Positions 25,243 to 34,009 are shown, counted from the first letter of the stretch. The stretch is DNA of 64,000 nucleotides from Sphingopyxis yananensis (GCF_020687785.1 NZ_JAJEWI010000005.1:124001-188000); one strand, 5' to 3'. The notes: generated from the sequence alone by a model not told the origin. Numbers and translations are program-made.

Positions 25243-26742
25243 TCAGGCAAAGCGACCATGACGGTCGGCGGTGCCTTTGTCATCGCTGTCGGTGTCCGGC
25301 AAGCGCTCTGATGCCGTTTCAATTAAATGGTGAAGTTCGTTTTGGCTACTGCGACCTTGGCCATTGTTGTTTTGCCGTGTCATATCTTGCGGCGTGTGGG
25401 TGACGTCCGCCCCCGCAACCCGCACGCCTTGTTGGCGCAATTCATCGACCAGACGGCTTTGGGCCGCCGTCACAATGGCGGCGGTCTGTTCATGTTGCGT
25501 GTCCATATGCACCGATACGCCTTGTTCGCTTTGCATCATTGACACATCTAAACGGCCCAAATGGCGCGGCATTAAGCGGAAACTAATATCGCCGGTCGCG
25601 GATTTGGTGGCGGCAATATCTTTGGCCAATTGCTCGATCCACGCATCGTCGCCGTGCATGTCCAGCCAATGTTCGGGCACGGCTTGCGCCGCTTCGGGGG
25701 CGCTCGCGGCTGAGACGGGGCTGGCGTTGACGGTGCCGGTGGTGATCATGACCGACATGGCGGCCCCCAAATCGGTGGCGGGCACCGCCGTCGATGCTGC
25801 CAAGCTGGGCATGGCAAGGGGGGACGCCGATGACGTCATGCCGCGCAGCAAGGCGCTGGGCGCCGCCATGGTGGGGTCAGCGGCGCTGCGTTGTTCGGCT
25901 TGTGCTAGCGTCGATGGAGCGGTGCTTTGACCAACAGGCTTGCGCGATTGGGTGGTGGCTGGGGCCATCAGCATGTCCGCCACGTTGACGCTGCTGCCGC
26001 TTGGTTGGTCGAGCGCGGCGATATGCGCGTCGGTGGCTGGGGTCGACGCTGTGGGCGCGATGCTGTTTCCAGCCGCCGCCAGCGATGCTGCGATGATGGG
26101 CGCGGCAGACGTGCCGGTGGGCGCTGCGCTGCTAAGCGACAGCAATATATCCAGCGCCTCAGCCTGTTGGCGGGCCTGTGTGCTGGCATGGTCGCTTGGC
26201 TCGGCAGGGTCGGCCAATGGGCTGACGTCGGTTGGCGCGTCGCTTGATGTGTCGGTGGCGCTCTGCGGCAGCTTGGCGGACAAGAGGGCGGCGGCATTTT
26301 GCGAGACTATTATATATTCGCTTGTTGTCGGCGCGGGCGCGGCGATTTGTTCGGCCAATTGGGCGGCCATATCCAGCAAATCTTGCGTGGTGGCTTGGCC
26401 AATCTGGCTGAGGTCAAAAGGCAGCGCCGCCAGTGGAGCCGCTGCGTCGCCATGGGCGGGCAACGCGGCGGTCGGTGCTTGGCCGTTATTGGCGGCGAGG
26501 GGTGTATCCATGTCGGATTGTGACGAGCGCAGCAGCTGCAAGATGACGTTTACGTCCTGAAAATGGCCAGCGCCTTGCTCGGCGCTGCCACTGCTGGCGG
26601 CAGCATTTGGGGCGCTTTGGGACAAGAGCGCGCCAAAGCCCAACAGGTCGGCCTGTTCACCCCCGATGGTGCCGAGCGGTGATCCGGCAAGGCCATTGGC
26701 GGGGGGCTGCATTTGCGCAAAGGATGGAAGTGCGCCCATCAT
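25243..26742 (-). CDS. fliK: Hook-length control protein FliK
   Basis: 499 residues. Most of it is low-complexity, rich in Ala, Ser, Thr and Pro, as expected for the secreted ruler part. The C-terminal domain (about 375-465) has the conserved FliK core: DISFRLMPRHLGRLDVSMMQ, then GVSVHMDTQHEQTAAIV and a LVDELRQQGVRV segment. It ends export of hook subunits by acting on FlhB. It overlaps fliJ by four bases. The ruler is long for a hook made of compact subunits, which does not by itself say how long the hook is. Confidence 0.88.
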   Translation of the reverse strand: MMGALPSFAQMQPPANGLAGSPLGTIGGEQADLLGFGALLSQSAPNAAASSGSAEQGAGHFQDVNVILQLLRSSQSDMDTPLAANNGQAPTAALPAHGDAAAPLAALPFDLSQIGQATTQDLLDMAAQLAEQIAAPAPTTSEYIIVSQNAAALLSAKLPQSATDTSSDAPTDVSPLADPAEPSDHASTQARQQAEALDILLSLSSAAPTGTSAAPIIAASLAAAGNSIAPTASTPATDAHIAALDQPSGSSVNVADMLMAPATTQSRKPVGQSTAPSTLAQAEQRSAADPTMAAPSALLRGMTSSASPLAMPSLAASTAVPATDLGAAMSVMITTGTVNASPVSAASAPEAAQAVPEHWLDMHGDDAWIEQLAKDIAATKSATGDISFRLMPRHLGRLDVSMMQSEQGVSVHMDTQHEQTAAIVTAAQSRLVDELRQQGVRVAGADVTHTPQDMTRQNNNGQGRSSQNELHHLIETASERLPDTDSDDKGTADRHGRFA

Positions 26743-27182
26743 TCGACACCCCCCTTCATCAAGCGCAGGCTCATCGCGCCGCGGCGGTGGGGACGGTTGG
26801 CGTCACGGCGGCGTTCCATTTCGACTTCTTCCGCTTTGCGGGTGCGATCATAGAGGCGCTGAGCCGATTCTTCTTTCATCATAGCGCGCTGGGCCAATTG
26901 ATTCATTTGGTCGCGGCGGCTGCTGGCATGTTGCATCGGCGTGACCAAGCTTTCTTTGGCCATGTCCAGACGCATGGCCAATTCGCCCATGCTGTTCATG
27001 GCGCGGCCCGCAATAATGCCCTTGGCCATCGCCAGATCTGCCCGCAAATTTTCCAACCGCTGGGATAATTCCACCAGATTCGCCAATTCGCCATTGGCAC
27101 GGGCCAGATTGGCTTCGGCCAATTGATGTTCAACAGAACGCACGCGAATAATCCGTTTGCGGCGTGCAGTGGCGGCGTTCAT
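26739..27182 (-). CDS. fliJ: Flagellar export protein FliJ
   Basis: A 147-residue, almost entirely helical, charged protein likely to form a two-helix coiled coil, as FliJ does. It connects the FliI ATPase ring to FlhA. Sequence identity across the family is low, so the call rests on size, coiled-coil character and position between fliI and fliK, with four-base overlaps on both sides. Confidence 0.82.
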   Translation of the reverse strand: MNAATARRKRIIRVRSVEHQLAEANLARANGELANLVELSQRLENLRADLAMAKGIIAGRAMNSMGELAMRLDMAKESLVTPMQHASSRRDQMNQLAQRAMMKEESAQRLYDRTRKAEEVEMERRRDANRPHRRGAMSLRLMKGGVE

Positions 27183-28510
27183 GCGGAATATCCTTCAATC
27201 AAAGCTTGACGAGACGCTTGGAAATCAACCTGCGCTCCGGCGGGTTGTGATACAAAAGCCAATTGTGATGCGCGGTGGGCAATGGCCATATCCAGCACCG
27301 GATCAGTTCCGGCGACATAGGCCCCCATCAGCATCAAATCGCGATTTTCTTCGTAAATCGACCAAAGCTGGCGGAAACGGGCAGCGGCGGCTGCATGGTC
27401 CGCGTCAATGCTATCGGCCATGGTACGCGACAGCGATTTGGCGACATCAATGGCAGGGTAAACGCCCTGTTCGGCCAAGGTGCGGGACAAAATAATATGG
27501 CCGTCGACAATGGCGCGGGCGCTGTCGACGACCGGGTCGTCGATATCGCCGCCATCGGCCAGAACGGTATAAAGGGCGGTAATCGATCCGCCGGTTTCGC
27601 GGTCAATACCAGCGCGTTCACACAAAGATGGAATCAGCGCAAAGACCGACGGCGGATAACCTTTCATGGTGGGCGGTTCGCCCAAGGTCAGGCCAATTTC
27701 ACGCTGAGCATGGGCGACGCGGGTCAGGCTGTCGATCAACAGCAGCACTTTTTTGCCCTCATCGCGAAAGGCTTCGGCAATAGCAGTGGCGCGCATGGCG
27801 GCGCGCAGGCGCAGCAAGGGCGGGTGATCGGCCGGAACGGCGACCACGACCGATTTTTTGCGCACATCAGGCGGCAATTTGGTTTCCACAAAGTCGCTGA
27901 CTTCGCGGCTCCGTTCGCCAATCAGGCCAACGACAATGACATCGGCATCGGTCCCAGCAATCATTTGGCCCATCAGCACCGATTTACCAACGCCGGAGCC
28001 AGCGATGATCGCGACACGCTGGCCTTCGCCAACGGTTAGCAAGCCGTTGATGGCGCGCACGCCCATATTCATGGGCTTGGTCACACGCCCACGGCGCAGC
28101 GGATTGACTTTGCGGCCAGCCAGCGGCCATTGAAATTGGGATTTGATGCTGGGGCGACCGTCCAAGGGATTGCCTTGGGCGTCGATAATCCGGCCCAGCA
28201 AGGCCTTGCCACATGGAACCATGCTGCTGGCACCATGAGGTTCGACGGGCGCGCCCGTGACCAAAGGTTGGTTGGTGTCAAATGGCAGAACCAAGCTGCG
28301 GTGTCCGCGAAAACCCACCACTTCGCCGTTTACATAATCGCCATTGGCCGATTTGATGCGAACATTGCTGCCCAATGGCTGGGGAAAGCCCGACACTTCC
28401 AGCATGATCCCTTCGTGCGCGACCAAGGTGCCAATGCGGCGCGGGGATGCTTTGGAAAGGTCAACGCCGTTCAGCAATTGCTGGGCAGACAGGGCCATGC
28501 GGCGGGTCAT
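27179..28510 (-). CDS. fliI: Flagellar export ATPase FliI
   Basis: 443 residues with an F1-beta-like fold. Walker A is AGSGVGKSV (170-178). Family-typical stretches follow: GLIGERSREVSDFVE, KKVLLLIDSLTRVAHAQREI (Walker B at LLLIDS), and GEPPTMKGYPPSVFALIPSL. FliI powers substrate entry into the flagellar export gate together with FliH and FliJ. It overlaps both neighbours by four bases. Confidence 0.96.
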   Translation of the reverse strand: MTRRMALSAQQLLNGVDLSKASPRRIGTLVAHEGIMLEVSGFPQPLGSNVRIKSANGDYVNGEVVGFRGHRSLVLPFDTNQPLVTGAPVEPHGASSMVPCGKALLGRIIDAQGNPLDGRPSIKSQFQWPLAGRKVNPLRRGRVTKPMNMGVRAINGLLTVGEGQRVAIIAGSGVGKSVLMGQMIAGTDADVIVVGLIGERSREVSDFVETKLPPDVRKKSVVVAVPADHPPLLRLRAAMRATAIAEAFRDEGKKVLLLIDSLTRVAHAQREIGLTLGEPPTMKGYPPSVFALIPSLCERAGIDRETGGSITALYTVLADGGDIDDPVVDSARAIVDGHIILSRTLAEQGVYPAIDVAKSLSRTMADSIDADHAAAAARFRQLWSIYEENRDLMLMGAYVAGTDPVLDMAIAHRASQLAFVSQPAGAQVDFQASRQALIEGYSA

Positions 28511-29142
28511 GTTGGCATGGCCTCTTTGCCCAAGGCCGAACGCAATTCATCCAGATAGACAGCACGGCCATGCTCAATCCAGCCCGCCGATGTTTCGATA
28601 CGGACGGTGCCGCGCATCATAGCGGGGTCGGATTCCACCGGCAGTTTCAGCTCGGCGTCATAGAGCAGCGCCGCGTCGGCGGGGTTTACCCACAAAGTGC
28701 GGGCTTTGTCAGCCTCGGCGACCATGGCGGCGGCGATTTCGGCCTGATTTTTCAGCCACTCCGCGTCGATGGGTGCGGCTTCGACAATTTGATGCACCAG
28801 ACGTTCGACGGTTTCCGCGATCAACTGCGCCAATTCCTCGCTGGGTTCGTCCTGCAAAGCCTTGGTTGACGCGATCAGATTCAGCAATTGCGTGCGTTCC
28901 ATCTGATGCGCCGTTTCGGCAATCCGCTGCCCTTCGGCAAGGCCGCGCGCAAAGGGATCGTCATCTTGGTCGATGGGGACGGCGGAGGGTGCGGGCACAG
29001 GGGCCGCATGTTCGTGAACCAGTATATCGCTTTCCGGCGCGGACGGCGCGGCGAACAAATAGGGACGAAAGCCATTATTCTGGGCCATCGCGTCGGCCAA
29101 GGCGACCGGTTTGAAATTTTGCGAGCGAATGAACTCAGACAT
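28507..29142 (-). CDS. fliH: Flagellar export ATPase regulator FliH
   Basis: 211 residues from ATG 29142 (MSEFIRSQNFKPVALADAMA). The N-terminus is polar. A central helical stretch with GLAEGQRIAETAHQMERTQL resembles the FliH/YscL stalk, and the C-terminal domain resembles the peripheral-stalk delta-like fold. The start overlaps the fliG stop by eight bases; a longer frame from 29199 lies fully inside fliG and is not needed. FliH regulates FliI and anchors it to FliN. Confidence 0.85.
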   Translation of the reverse strand: MSEFIRSQNFKPVALADAMAQNNGFRPYLFAAPSAPESDILVHEHAAPVPAPSAVPIDQDDDPFARGLAEGQRIAETAHQMERTQLLNLIASTKALQDEPSEELAQLIAETVERLVHQIVEAAPIDAEWLKNQAEIAAAMVAEADKARTLWVNPADAALLYDAELKLPVESDPAMMRGTVRIETSAGWIEHGRAVYLDELRSALGKEAMPT

Positions 29143-30181
29143 ATTCTTCCCCCGCGCCAGCGACCATGATTTCGCCGGATGCCGCCATTTCGCGGACAAT
29201 CTGCATGATGGATTTTTGTGCTTCTTCGACGTCGGCGCGCTTGACCATCGTCATTTCGGCCATTTCGTCGCGGATGGTGTCGGCGGCGCGCATCGACATG
29301 GTGGCCAAGCACAGATCGGCCATCGACCGGTCGGCCCCCTTCAAGGCCACCGCCAATTGGGCGGCGTCTACGCTGCGCAAAACGGTGCCAAGGCTCTTGG
29401 CATCCAGATCGCGCAGATTTTCAAAGATGAACATTTCTTCTTCGATAATCTGGGCCAGCACCTTATTCTGCTTTTTCAGCGCGCGGATGGTGCGCTCCGA
29501 CAGCGATTTCGGCATTTTCTTCATGATCTTGGCGACGTCGCTGGGACCGCCAATATTTTGTTTCGCAACCCGCTGCCCATCGGCATTGGCATTGGCCAAT
29601 ACGGCTTCCAAATCTTCGATAGCCGCAGCGGGGACGGAGGTTAGCTGAGCGGCGCGCAACACCAGATCGGCCTGCAATAACTCGTCCAGCGTTTCGACCG
29701 CGGCGGCGGCGACATCGGGCACCAAAACCGACAGGATCAATGCGCCGACTTGGGGATGTTCGCCAGCCAGCAGGCCACTGATCGCCTCGACATCCATCCA
29801 GCGCAGCATTTCCAAGGACGCGGCGCTGCGCTGCGGGGCGATTGAGGCCAGAATATTGTCGGCGCGCACATTGCCGACCGCCTGATGAATGACGGTGCGA
29901 ATGCGCGTGTCGGCCCCTACTGCCAGCGCGCTGATGTTACGGCTGCGGCTGACAAAGCTTTCCAGCGCTTGTTCAATTTCTACTTCGCTGGCGTTGGCGG
30001 CGTTAAACATGCCCTTGGCCAATTGGCGCACTTCTTCAGGGTCCAAATGTTTCAGGATGGTCGCCGCTTCGCTTTCGTCCAGCAGCATCAGCAAAATTGC
30101 CGCGGCGGCTGGCCCGTCAATGGCTGGCGCCGCGCCGTTCAAGCCTTCCTCATTGCCTTGCATCATATTGAAATCAGGCAT
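29135..30181 (-). CDS. fliG: Flagellar motor switch protein FliG
   Basis: 348 residues with the three FliG domains. AAAILLMLLDESEAATILKH begins the FliF-binding domain. The middle holds EHPQVGALILSVL (a variant of the EHPQ motif). The C-terminal torque-generating domain includes MFIFENLRDLDAKSLGTVLR. FliG couples the C-ring to the stator. It overlaps fliF by eight bases and fliH by eight bases. Confidence 0.94.
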   Translation of the reverse strand: MPDFNMMQGNEEGLNGAAPAIDGPAAAAILLMLLDESEAATILKHLDPEEVRQLAKGMFNAANASEVEIEQALESFVSRSRNISALAVGADTRIRTVIHQAVGNVRADNILASIAPQRSAASLEMLRWMDVEAISGLLAGEHPQVGALILSVLVPDVAAAAVETLDELLQADLVLRAAQLTSVPAAAIEDLEAVLANANADGQRVAKQNIGGPSDVAKIMKKMPKSLSERTIRALKKQNKVLAQIIEEEMFIFENLRDLDAKSLGTVLRSVDAAQLAVALKGADRSMADLCLATMSMRAADTIRDEMAEMTMVKRADVEEAQKSIMQIVREMAASGEIMVAGAGEEYV

Positions 30182-31868
30182 TGGAGCTACCTTGCATCAA
30201 TTGGCGAACGACCAAGGCTGCGCGTTCGCTATCTTGGCTGACAAAGGCCCGCACCAAATTGGCGCGATCTTCATAGCTGGGGGCGGCTTCGATCATATCG
30301 AGGGTGATTTCATGGTTGCGCCGTTCGGGAATGATTTCGGCGGGTGGTTCAATGGCGGCCATCAATTGGGCTTCCAGCGCGACCTGCGCCTTGGCGGCGT
30401 CGATCTTGCGCTGTTTGGCGGCGCGCATCATTGGGCGACCGATAAAGAAGAAAGCGAGCAGGGCGACCAGCACGGCAAAGCCTTGCTTGGCCAAAGGCGC
30501 GAACCAAGGCTGTTCGTAAAATTCAACCTTTGGTTCTTCGATCTGGATGAAGGGGCGTTGGTTGATCGCCACCACGTCGCCGCGCGCCGCATCAAAGCCA
30601 ACGGCACCTTTGACCAAGGCATCAATTTTGGCGAGGTCGGCGGGCGTCAGGGCCTTTTGGCCTTGGTTCAGGGCGACGGCCACCGACACACGGCGCAGAC
30701 GGCCTTGGGGATTGTGGGTGACCGAAACTTCGCGGCCCACTTCGAACGCGCGGGTCGAATTTTCATTGCTTTGCGTGCCAGCACCGCCCGCTGCGCCTGC
30801 CGTCGCTGCGGCGGTGCCATCGGCGCGTTCGGCTTGCAATTGCGTGGCTTGGGGCGCTTCGTTGGACAGTGCGCCGGGGATGCCGACGGCGGGCGCGGTG
30901 GTGCCGCTGACCGAACGGTTGATTTGTTCGCGGGTCAGGGCGCGGTCATTTTCGGGGAAGCTTTCGCGGGTCGCTTGGCTTTCGGACATGTCCACATCGG
31001 CATGCACTTCGACCGAGAAATTGCCGACACCCAACATGGGGCGCAGCAAAGTGTCGAGCGCACGGCGGAAACGGTCCTCCATCTGCGTTTGCAATTGAAA
31101 CGCCTTCATGTCGCTGGATGTGGCGGTGTCGGACAGCAAAGCGCCGCGTTGGTCGATCACCGACACTTGTTCCGCGTTCATGCCGGGCACGGACGATGCG
31201 ACCAGAAAGCGAATGGCTTGCACCTGACCATCGGTCAACGTGCGGCCGTTCAGCAGGGTCAGCATGACCGAAGCGGTGGCGGGCTTGTCTTCGCGCACAA
31301 ACAGGCTGGGTTCCGCTGACGCAATATGCACGCGGGCGCTCTGCACGGCGTCAATCGCTTCGATGGTGCGGGACAGATCGGCTTCGCGTGCCCCGCGCAG
31401 CGTTTCGCCTTCGACCGCGCGGCTGGACCCCATGGGCAGCGATGAAATCATGCTGTCGCCCGTGGGCTGCGCCTTTGGCAGGCCTTGGCTGGCCAGCGCC
31501 ATGCGGGCTTGATGCACTTTGTCAGCGTCAACGGTCAGGGCGCCGCTGCCACTGTCGATGGTGTGGGGAATGCCCGATGCAGTCAGGGCGTCGGCCACAG
31601 CCGCTTTGTCGGCGTCCGCCATGCCCGCATATAATTGGGTTTGCGGGGCGGATTGGGTCAGGAAGTAGGCCATGGCGGCGATGCCGACGGCAGCCGTGGT
31701 CGCAATGGCGGGCAAAGCGCGTTGAAGCGCGGGTTGCTGGGTGAATTGACGCAGGGGTTCCAGACGGCCACCGAACAACTCGGTCGCCCCACTGGCAGGA
31801 CGGGTCGCCGTATTGGGAACGGGTTGATTCATCATATCGATGGGGGCGAGGGCGTTTGCTTCGGCCAT
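30174..31868 (-). CDS. fliF: Flagellar MS-ring protein FliF
   Basis: 564 residues, normal for FliF. The first membrane helix is at about 48-67. It is followed by the YscJ-like ring-building domain (LYAGMADADKAAVADALTAS, then GIPHTIDSGSGALTVDADKV). A periplasmic collar region and a second helix near 445-465 (GFAVLVALLAFFFIGRPMM) come next. The C-terminal tail (about residues 520-564) binds FliG. FliF is the base on which the motor is built. The gene lies three bases after fliE. Confidence 0.95.
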   Translation of the reverse strand: MAEANALAPIDMMNQPVPNTATRPASGATELFGGRLEPLRQFTQQPALQRALPAIATTAAVGIAAMAYFLTQSAPQTQLYAGMADADKAAVADALTASGIPHTIDSGSGALTVDADKVHQARMALASQGLPKAQPTGDSMISSLPMGSSRAVEGETLRGAREADLSRTIEAIDAVQSARVHIASAEPSLFVREDKPATASVMLTLLNGRTLTDGQVQAIRFLVASSVPGMNAEQVSVIDQRGALLSDTATSSDMKAFQLQTQMEDRFRRALDTLLRPMLGVGNFSVEVHADVDMSESQATRESFPENDRALTREQINRSVSGTTAPAVGIPGALSNEAPQATQLQAERADGTAAATAGAAGGAGTQSNENSTRAFEVGREVSVTHNPQGRLRRVSVAVALNQGQKALTPADLAKIDALVKGAVGFDAARGDVVAINQRPFIQIEEPKVEFYEQPWFAPLAKQGFAVLVALLAFFFIGRPMMRAAKQRKIDAAKAQVALEAQLMAAIEPPAEIIPERRNHEITLDMIEAAPSYEDRANLVRAFVSQDSERAALVVRQLMQGSSNA

Positions 31869-31871
31869 GGA

Positions 31872-32228
31872 TTACACCGGCATATTCATGATGTCGCGAT
31901 AAGCGGACAGCAATTTGTTGCGGACTTGCAACGTGGTTTCAAAACCCAATGATGCTTTTTGGCGCTCGATCATCACGCTGACAATGTCGTGCGTATCGCC
32001 GCGTTCATAAGCTTCACTGGCTGAACTCGAACGGCTTTGTTGTTCATTGACCTGTTGCAACGCATTGTGAATGGCTGCGCCGAAATCGGGCACGGCATTT
32101 TGGGATTGTGATGGGTCGATGCCGCCGGATGCCAGCGGGCCCCGGCCAGCGGCGCGTTGCAATGCTTCGTTCTGATTGAGAATCGTGCTGCGCATTTGCA
32201 AAAGCCGGCTCTGATCAATCGTGCTCAT
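31872..32228 (-). CDS. fliE: Rod-MS-ring junction protein FliE
   Basis: 118 residues. The C-terminal half has HDIVSVMIERQKASLGFETT followed by LQVRNKLLSAYRDIMNMPV, the defining FliE region. FliE joins the MS ring to the rod. It is the first gene of a fifteen-gene operon that runs to flhB, driven by the sigma-54 promoter at 32292-32307. Confidence 0.94.
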   Translation of the reverse strand: MSTIDQSRLLQMRSTILNQNEALQRAAGRGPLASGGIDPSQSQNAVPDFGAAIHNALQQVNEQQSRSSSASEAYERGDTHDIVSVMIERQKASLGFETTLQVRNKLLSAYRDIMNMPV

Positions 32229-32248
32229 AAAGTCTCATCCATCCGCTT

Positions 32249-32275
32249 GCGCACAATATTGGAAATGCTGTGCGC
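32249..32275 (-). repeat. Inverted repeat in the fliE leader
   Basis: GCGCACA at 32249-32255 and its exact complement TGTGCGC at 32269-32275 are 13 bases apart. They lie between the expected sigma-54 start (near 32281) and the fliE ATG. The pair may be an operator for the activator, since FleQ is known to bind leader DNA of some Pseudomonas promoters, or an mRNA stem. Confidence 0.5.
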
Positions 32276-32291
32276 CGTTATGAATGATTAA

Positions 32292-32307
32292 AGCAAACAG
32301 CGTGCCA
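32292..32307 (-). promoter_or_regulatory. Sigma-54 promoter for the fliE-flhB operon
   Basis: The minus strand reads TGGCACGCTGTTTGCT, a full match to TGGCAC-R-N4-TTGC-W. The expected start is near 32281, about 53 bases before the fliE ATG. Confidence 0.88.
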
Positions 32308-32717
32308 GTTTTGAAAAGGCGCTGGATTTCTGATGTTTTCAGCGCTGGGCTGGGCGGGTGTCGAACTTTTGACGGATTTTTATAGGGACTGCCGATGCGT
32401 CATGCGCCGTTGGTGACAGATTTTTGAACCGCAGTAGCGAAGATAGAGTTAACCGGTCGTTGGTGATGTGATGACCCGCCAATCTGAAGTGTGTCATCAT
32501 GAATTTATATTGTAATAAATTGATTTAATGTAATTTTCTTATGAGTTGGGAGTTAAGTCCGGTGGATGTTCTATATCATAGTATAAGTTTAGTGAATTGA
32601 GATTGATAATGTCGTTGATGAGGGGGGCGGTGAATTCGCGCGGTCGGTATCGTAAACTGTTTCATGTGCGGAATTTGTAAAAGTATATTTATATAAAAAT
32701 ATTTTATTTTAAATGCT

Positions 32718-32743
32718 TAAACTTCGGTCAAGCCTGCCGTTAG
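32718..32743 (+). promoter_or_regulatory. Sigma-28 (FliA) promoter for flagellin gene 1
   Basis: TAAACTTC starts at 32718, and GCCGTTAG at 32736-32743 follows 14 bases after TAAA. The boxes and spacing are the same as upstream of flagellin 2. The leader to the GTG start is about 60 bases. Confidence 0.82.
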
Positions 32744-32767
32744 CGACGATAACACTTCTCGGCAGCA

Positions 32768-32784
32768 CCCCTGAAAAGCAGGGG
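32768..32784 (+). promoter_or_regulatory. Stem-loop in the flagellin 1 leader
   Basis: CCCCTG pairs perfectly with CAGGGG across a five-base AAAAG loop, ending about 25 bases before the GTG start. It may protect the message or influence translation. Confidence 0.45.
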
Positions 32785-32809
32785 ACAGGGAAGGGTCGAA
32801 AGGAAGATC

Positions 32810-33682
32810 GTGACCGTAATCAATACCAATGTTAGCGCCCTTCGTGCCCAAAATAACTCGCGCGTTGCGTCGAACATGCAAACGATGGCGATGGAACGCC
32901 TGTCGAGCGGTAAGCGCATCAACAGCGCCAAGGATGATGCCGCTGGTTTGGCCATTGCGACCCGCATGGATGCCAATGCGCGCGGTATGACGCAGGCCAT
33001 TCGCAACGCCAATGACGGTATTTCGGCATCGCAAACCGCCGAAAGCGCGATGGGCAATGTGTCGTCGATTCTGGTGCGTATGCGCGAACTGGCGATGCAA
33101 GCCGCCAACGGCACCAATGGTGATACCGACGTGGCGGCGATTCAGGTGGAAGTTGCTGCGTTGATTGAACAAATTGGCGACATTTCTGATCGCACAGGCT
33201 TTAACGGCAAGAAATTGCTGTCGGGCGGTACCACCGAATTGGTGGCTGCGGATGCTGGGGCAACGCCGCCGGTTGATCAGGTTCTGGGCACGGAAATTGA
33301 AATTCAGACCGGAACCAACAGCGGTGATGTGGTTAAGCTGCAAATCGCCAATATGGACGCGACATCGTTGGGCGTTGCGGACATTGATTTCACGGCGGCT
33401 GGCGGCGCTTCTGATGCTTTGGCGGTGCTGGACAAGGCCATTAATACAGTGGCGTCGCAACGCGCCAATATTGGTGCGCAGCAAAATCGCTTGGAAGCAT
33501 CGATCGACAATTTGACGTCGAACGTCACCAATTTGCAGGCGTCGAAATCGCGCATCGAAGACGCTGATTTCTCGGCAGAATCGACCAAATTGGCCGCCGC
33601 GTCGATCTTGTCGCAAGCATCGACCGCGATGCTGGCACAGGCGAACCAAAGCCAGCAGGGCGTGCTGAGCCTGCTGCGTTAA
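32810..33682 (+). CDS. fliC: Flagellin 1
   Basis: 290 residues, a short flagellin. The conserved N-terminal D0/D1 part ([20 protein letters not shown], then [20 protein letters not shown]) spans about residues 3-140, and the C-terminal D1/D0 part about 200-290, ending [10 protein letters not shown]. The outer variable region is small (about 135-200), so the D2/D3 domains are nearly absent. The start codon is GTG with AGGAAG upstream; no nearby ATG fits. It has its own sigma-28 promoter and terminator and is a close paralogue of the next gene. Confidence 0.96.
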   Translation: MTVINTNVSALRAQNNSRVASNMQTMAMERLSSGKRINSAKDDAAGLAIATRMDANARGMTQAIRNANDGISASQTAESAMGNVSSILVRMRELAMQAANGTNGDTDVAAIQVEVAALIEQIGDISDRTGFNGKKLLSGGTTELVAADAGATPPVDQVLGTEIEIQTGTNSGDVVKLQIANMDATSLGVADIDFTAAGGASDALAVLDKAINTVASQRANIGAQQNRLEASIDNLTSNVTNLQASKSRIEDADFSAESTKLAAASILSQASTAMLAQANQSQQGVLSLLR

Positions 33683-33757
33683 GAATTTGTCGAAACGGTC
33701 ATGACCTAATTCGATATTTGCTGGCGGTTTCATAATATGCGTCCGCCAAGCGGAATG

Positions 33758-33792
33758 AAAAAGCGCTTCGCAACCAAGCGGAGCGCTTTTTT
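33758..33792 (+). terminator. Rho-independent terminator of flagellin 1
   Basis: AAAAAGCGCTTCGC (33758-33771) pairs with GCGGAGCGCTTTTTT (33778-33792) around an AACCAA loop, giving a GC-rich stem with one mismatch and a run of six T. Confidence 0.85.
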
Positions 33793-33941
33793 GTGTCTGG
33801 CGCGCCCAAATGGCTTTGCTGTGTGATACTAACTGCCGTGATCGATAATCTAGAGGGACGAAGAGACGCATCACATCATGAAACAGGATATTGAAATATA
33901 ATGATATTATTTAATTATAAAAATCTCAGTATATTTTAATT

Positions 33942-33967
33942 TAAACTTGCTTCGCTTCTGCCGTTAC
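33942..33967 (+). promoter_or_regulatory. Sigma-28 (FliA) promoter for flagellin gene 2
   Basis: TAAACTTG at 33942 and GCCGTTAC at 33960-33967 are separated by 14 bases between TAAA and GCCG, exactly as for flagellin 1. Confidence 0.82.
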
Positions 33968-33981
33968 CGAATTCATCACCG

Positions 33982-34009
33982 CCAATATGCCGCAAAAATC
34001 GGCGTTGGG
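33982..34009 (+). promoter_or_regulatory. Imperfect stem-loop in the flagellin 2 leader
   Basis: GCCG (33989-33992) pairs with CGGC (34000-34003), and CCAA outside pairs with TTGG after a small bulge. It occupies the same place relative to the start codon as the hairpin of flagellin 1, but the sequence differs. Confidence 0.35.

Larger units (their letters stand above)
32229..32809. other. Divergent control region between fliE and the first flagellin gene
   Basis: These 581 bases contain no supported gene. From about 32480 to 32715 the base composition falls to strongly AT-rich. Two recognised promoters lie at the ends: sigma-54 for fliE and sigma-28 for the flagellin. A 7-base inverted repeat occupies the fliE leader and a small hairpin occupies the flagellin leader. 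I see no explanation for the roughly 380 bases in the middle. Confidence 0.6.

Noticed and set aside
32717..33874. 385-residue minus-strand frame opposite flagellin 1 (and a similar 310-residue one opposite flagellin 2)
   Set aside because: Antisense of conserved flagellin codons; the similarity of the two frames merely mirrors the flagellin paralogy.
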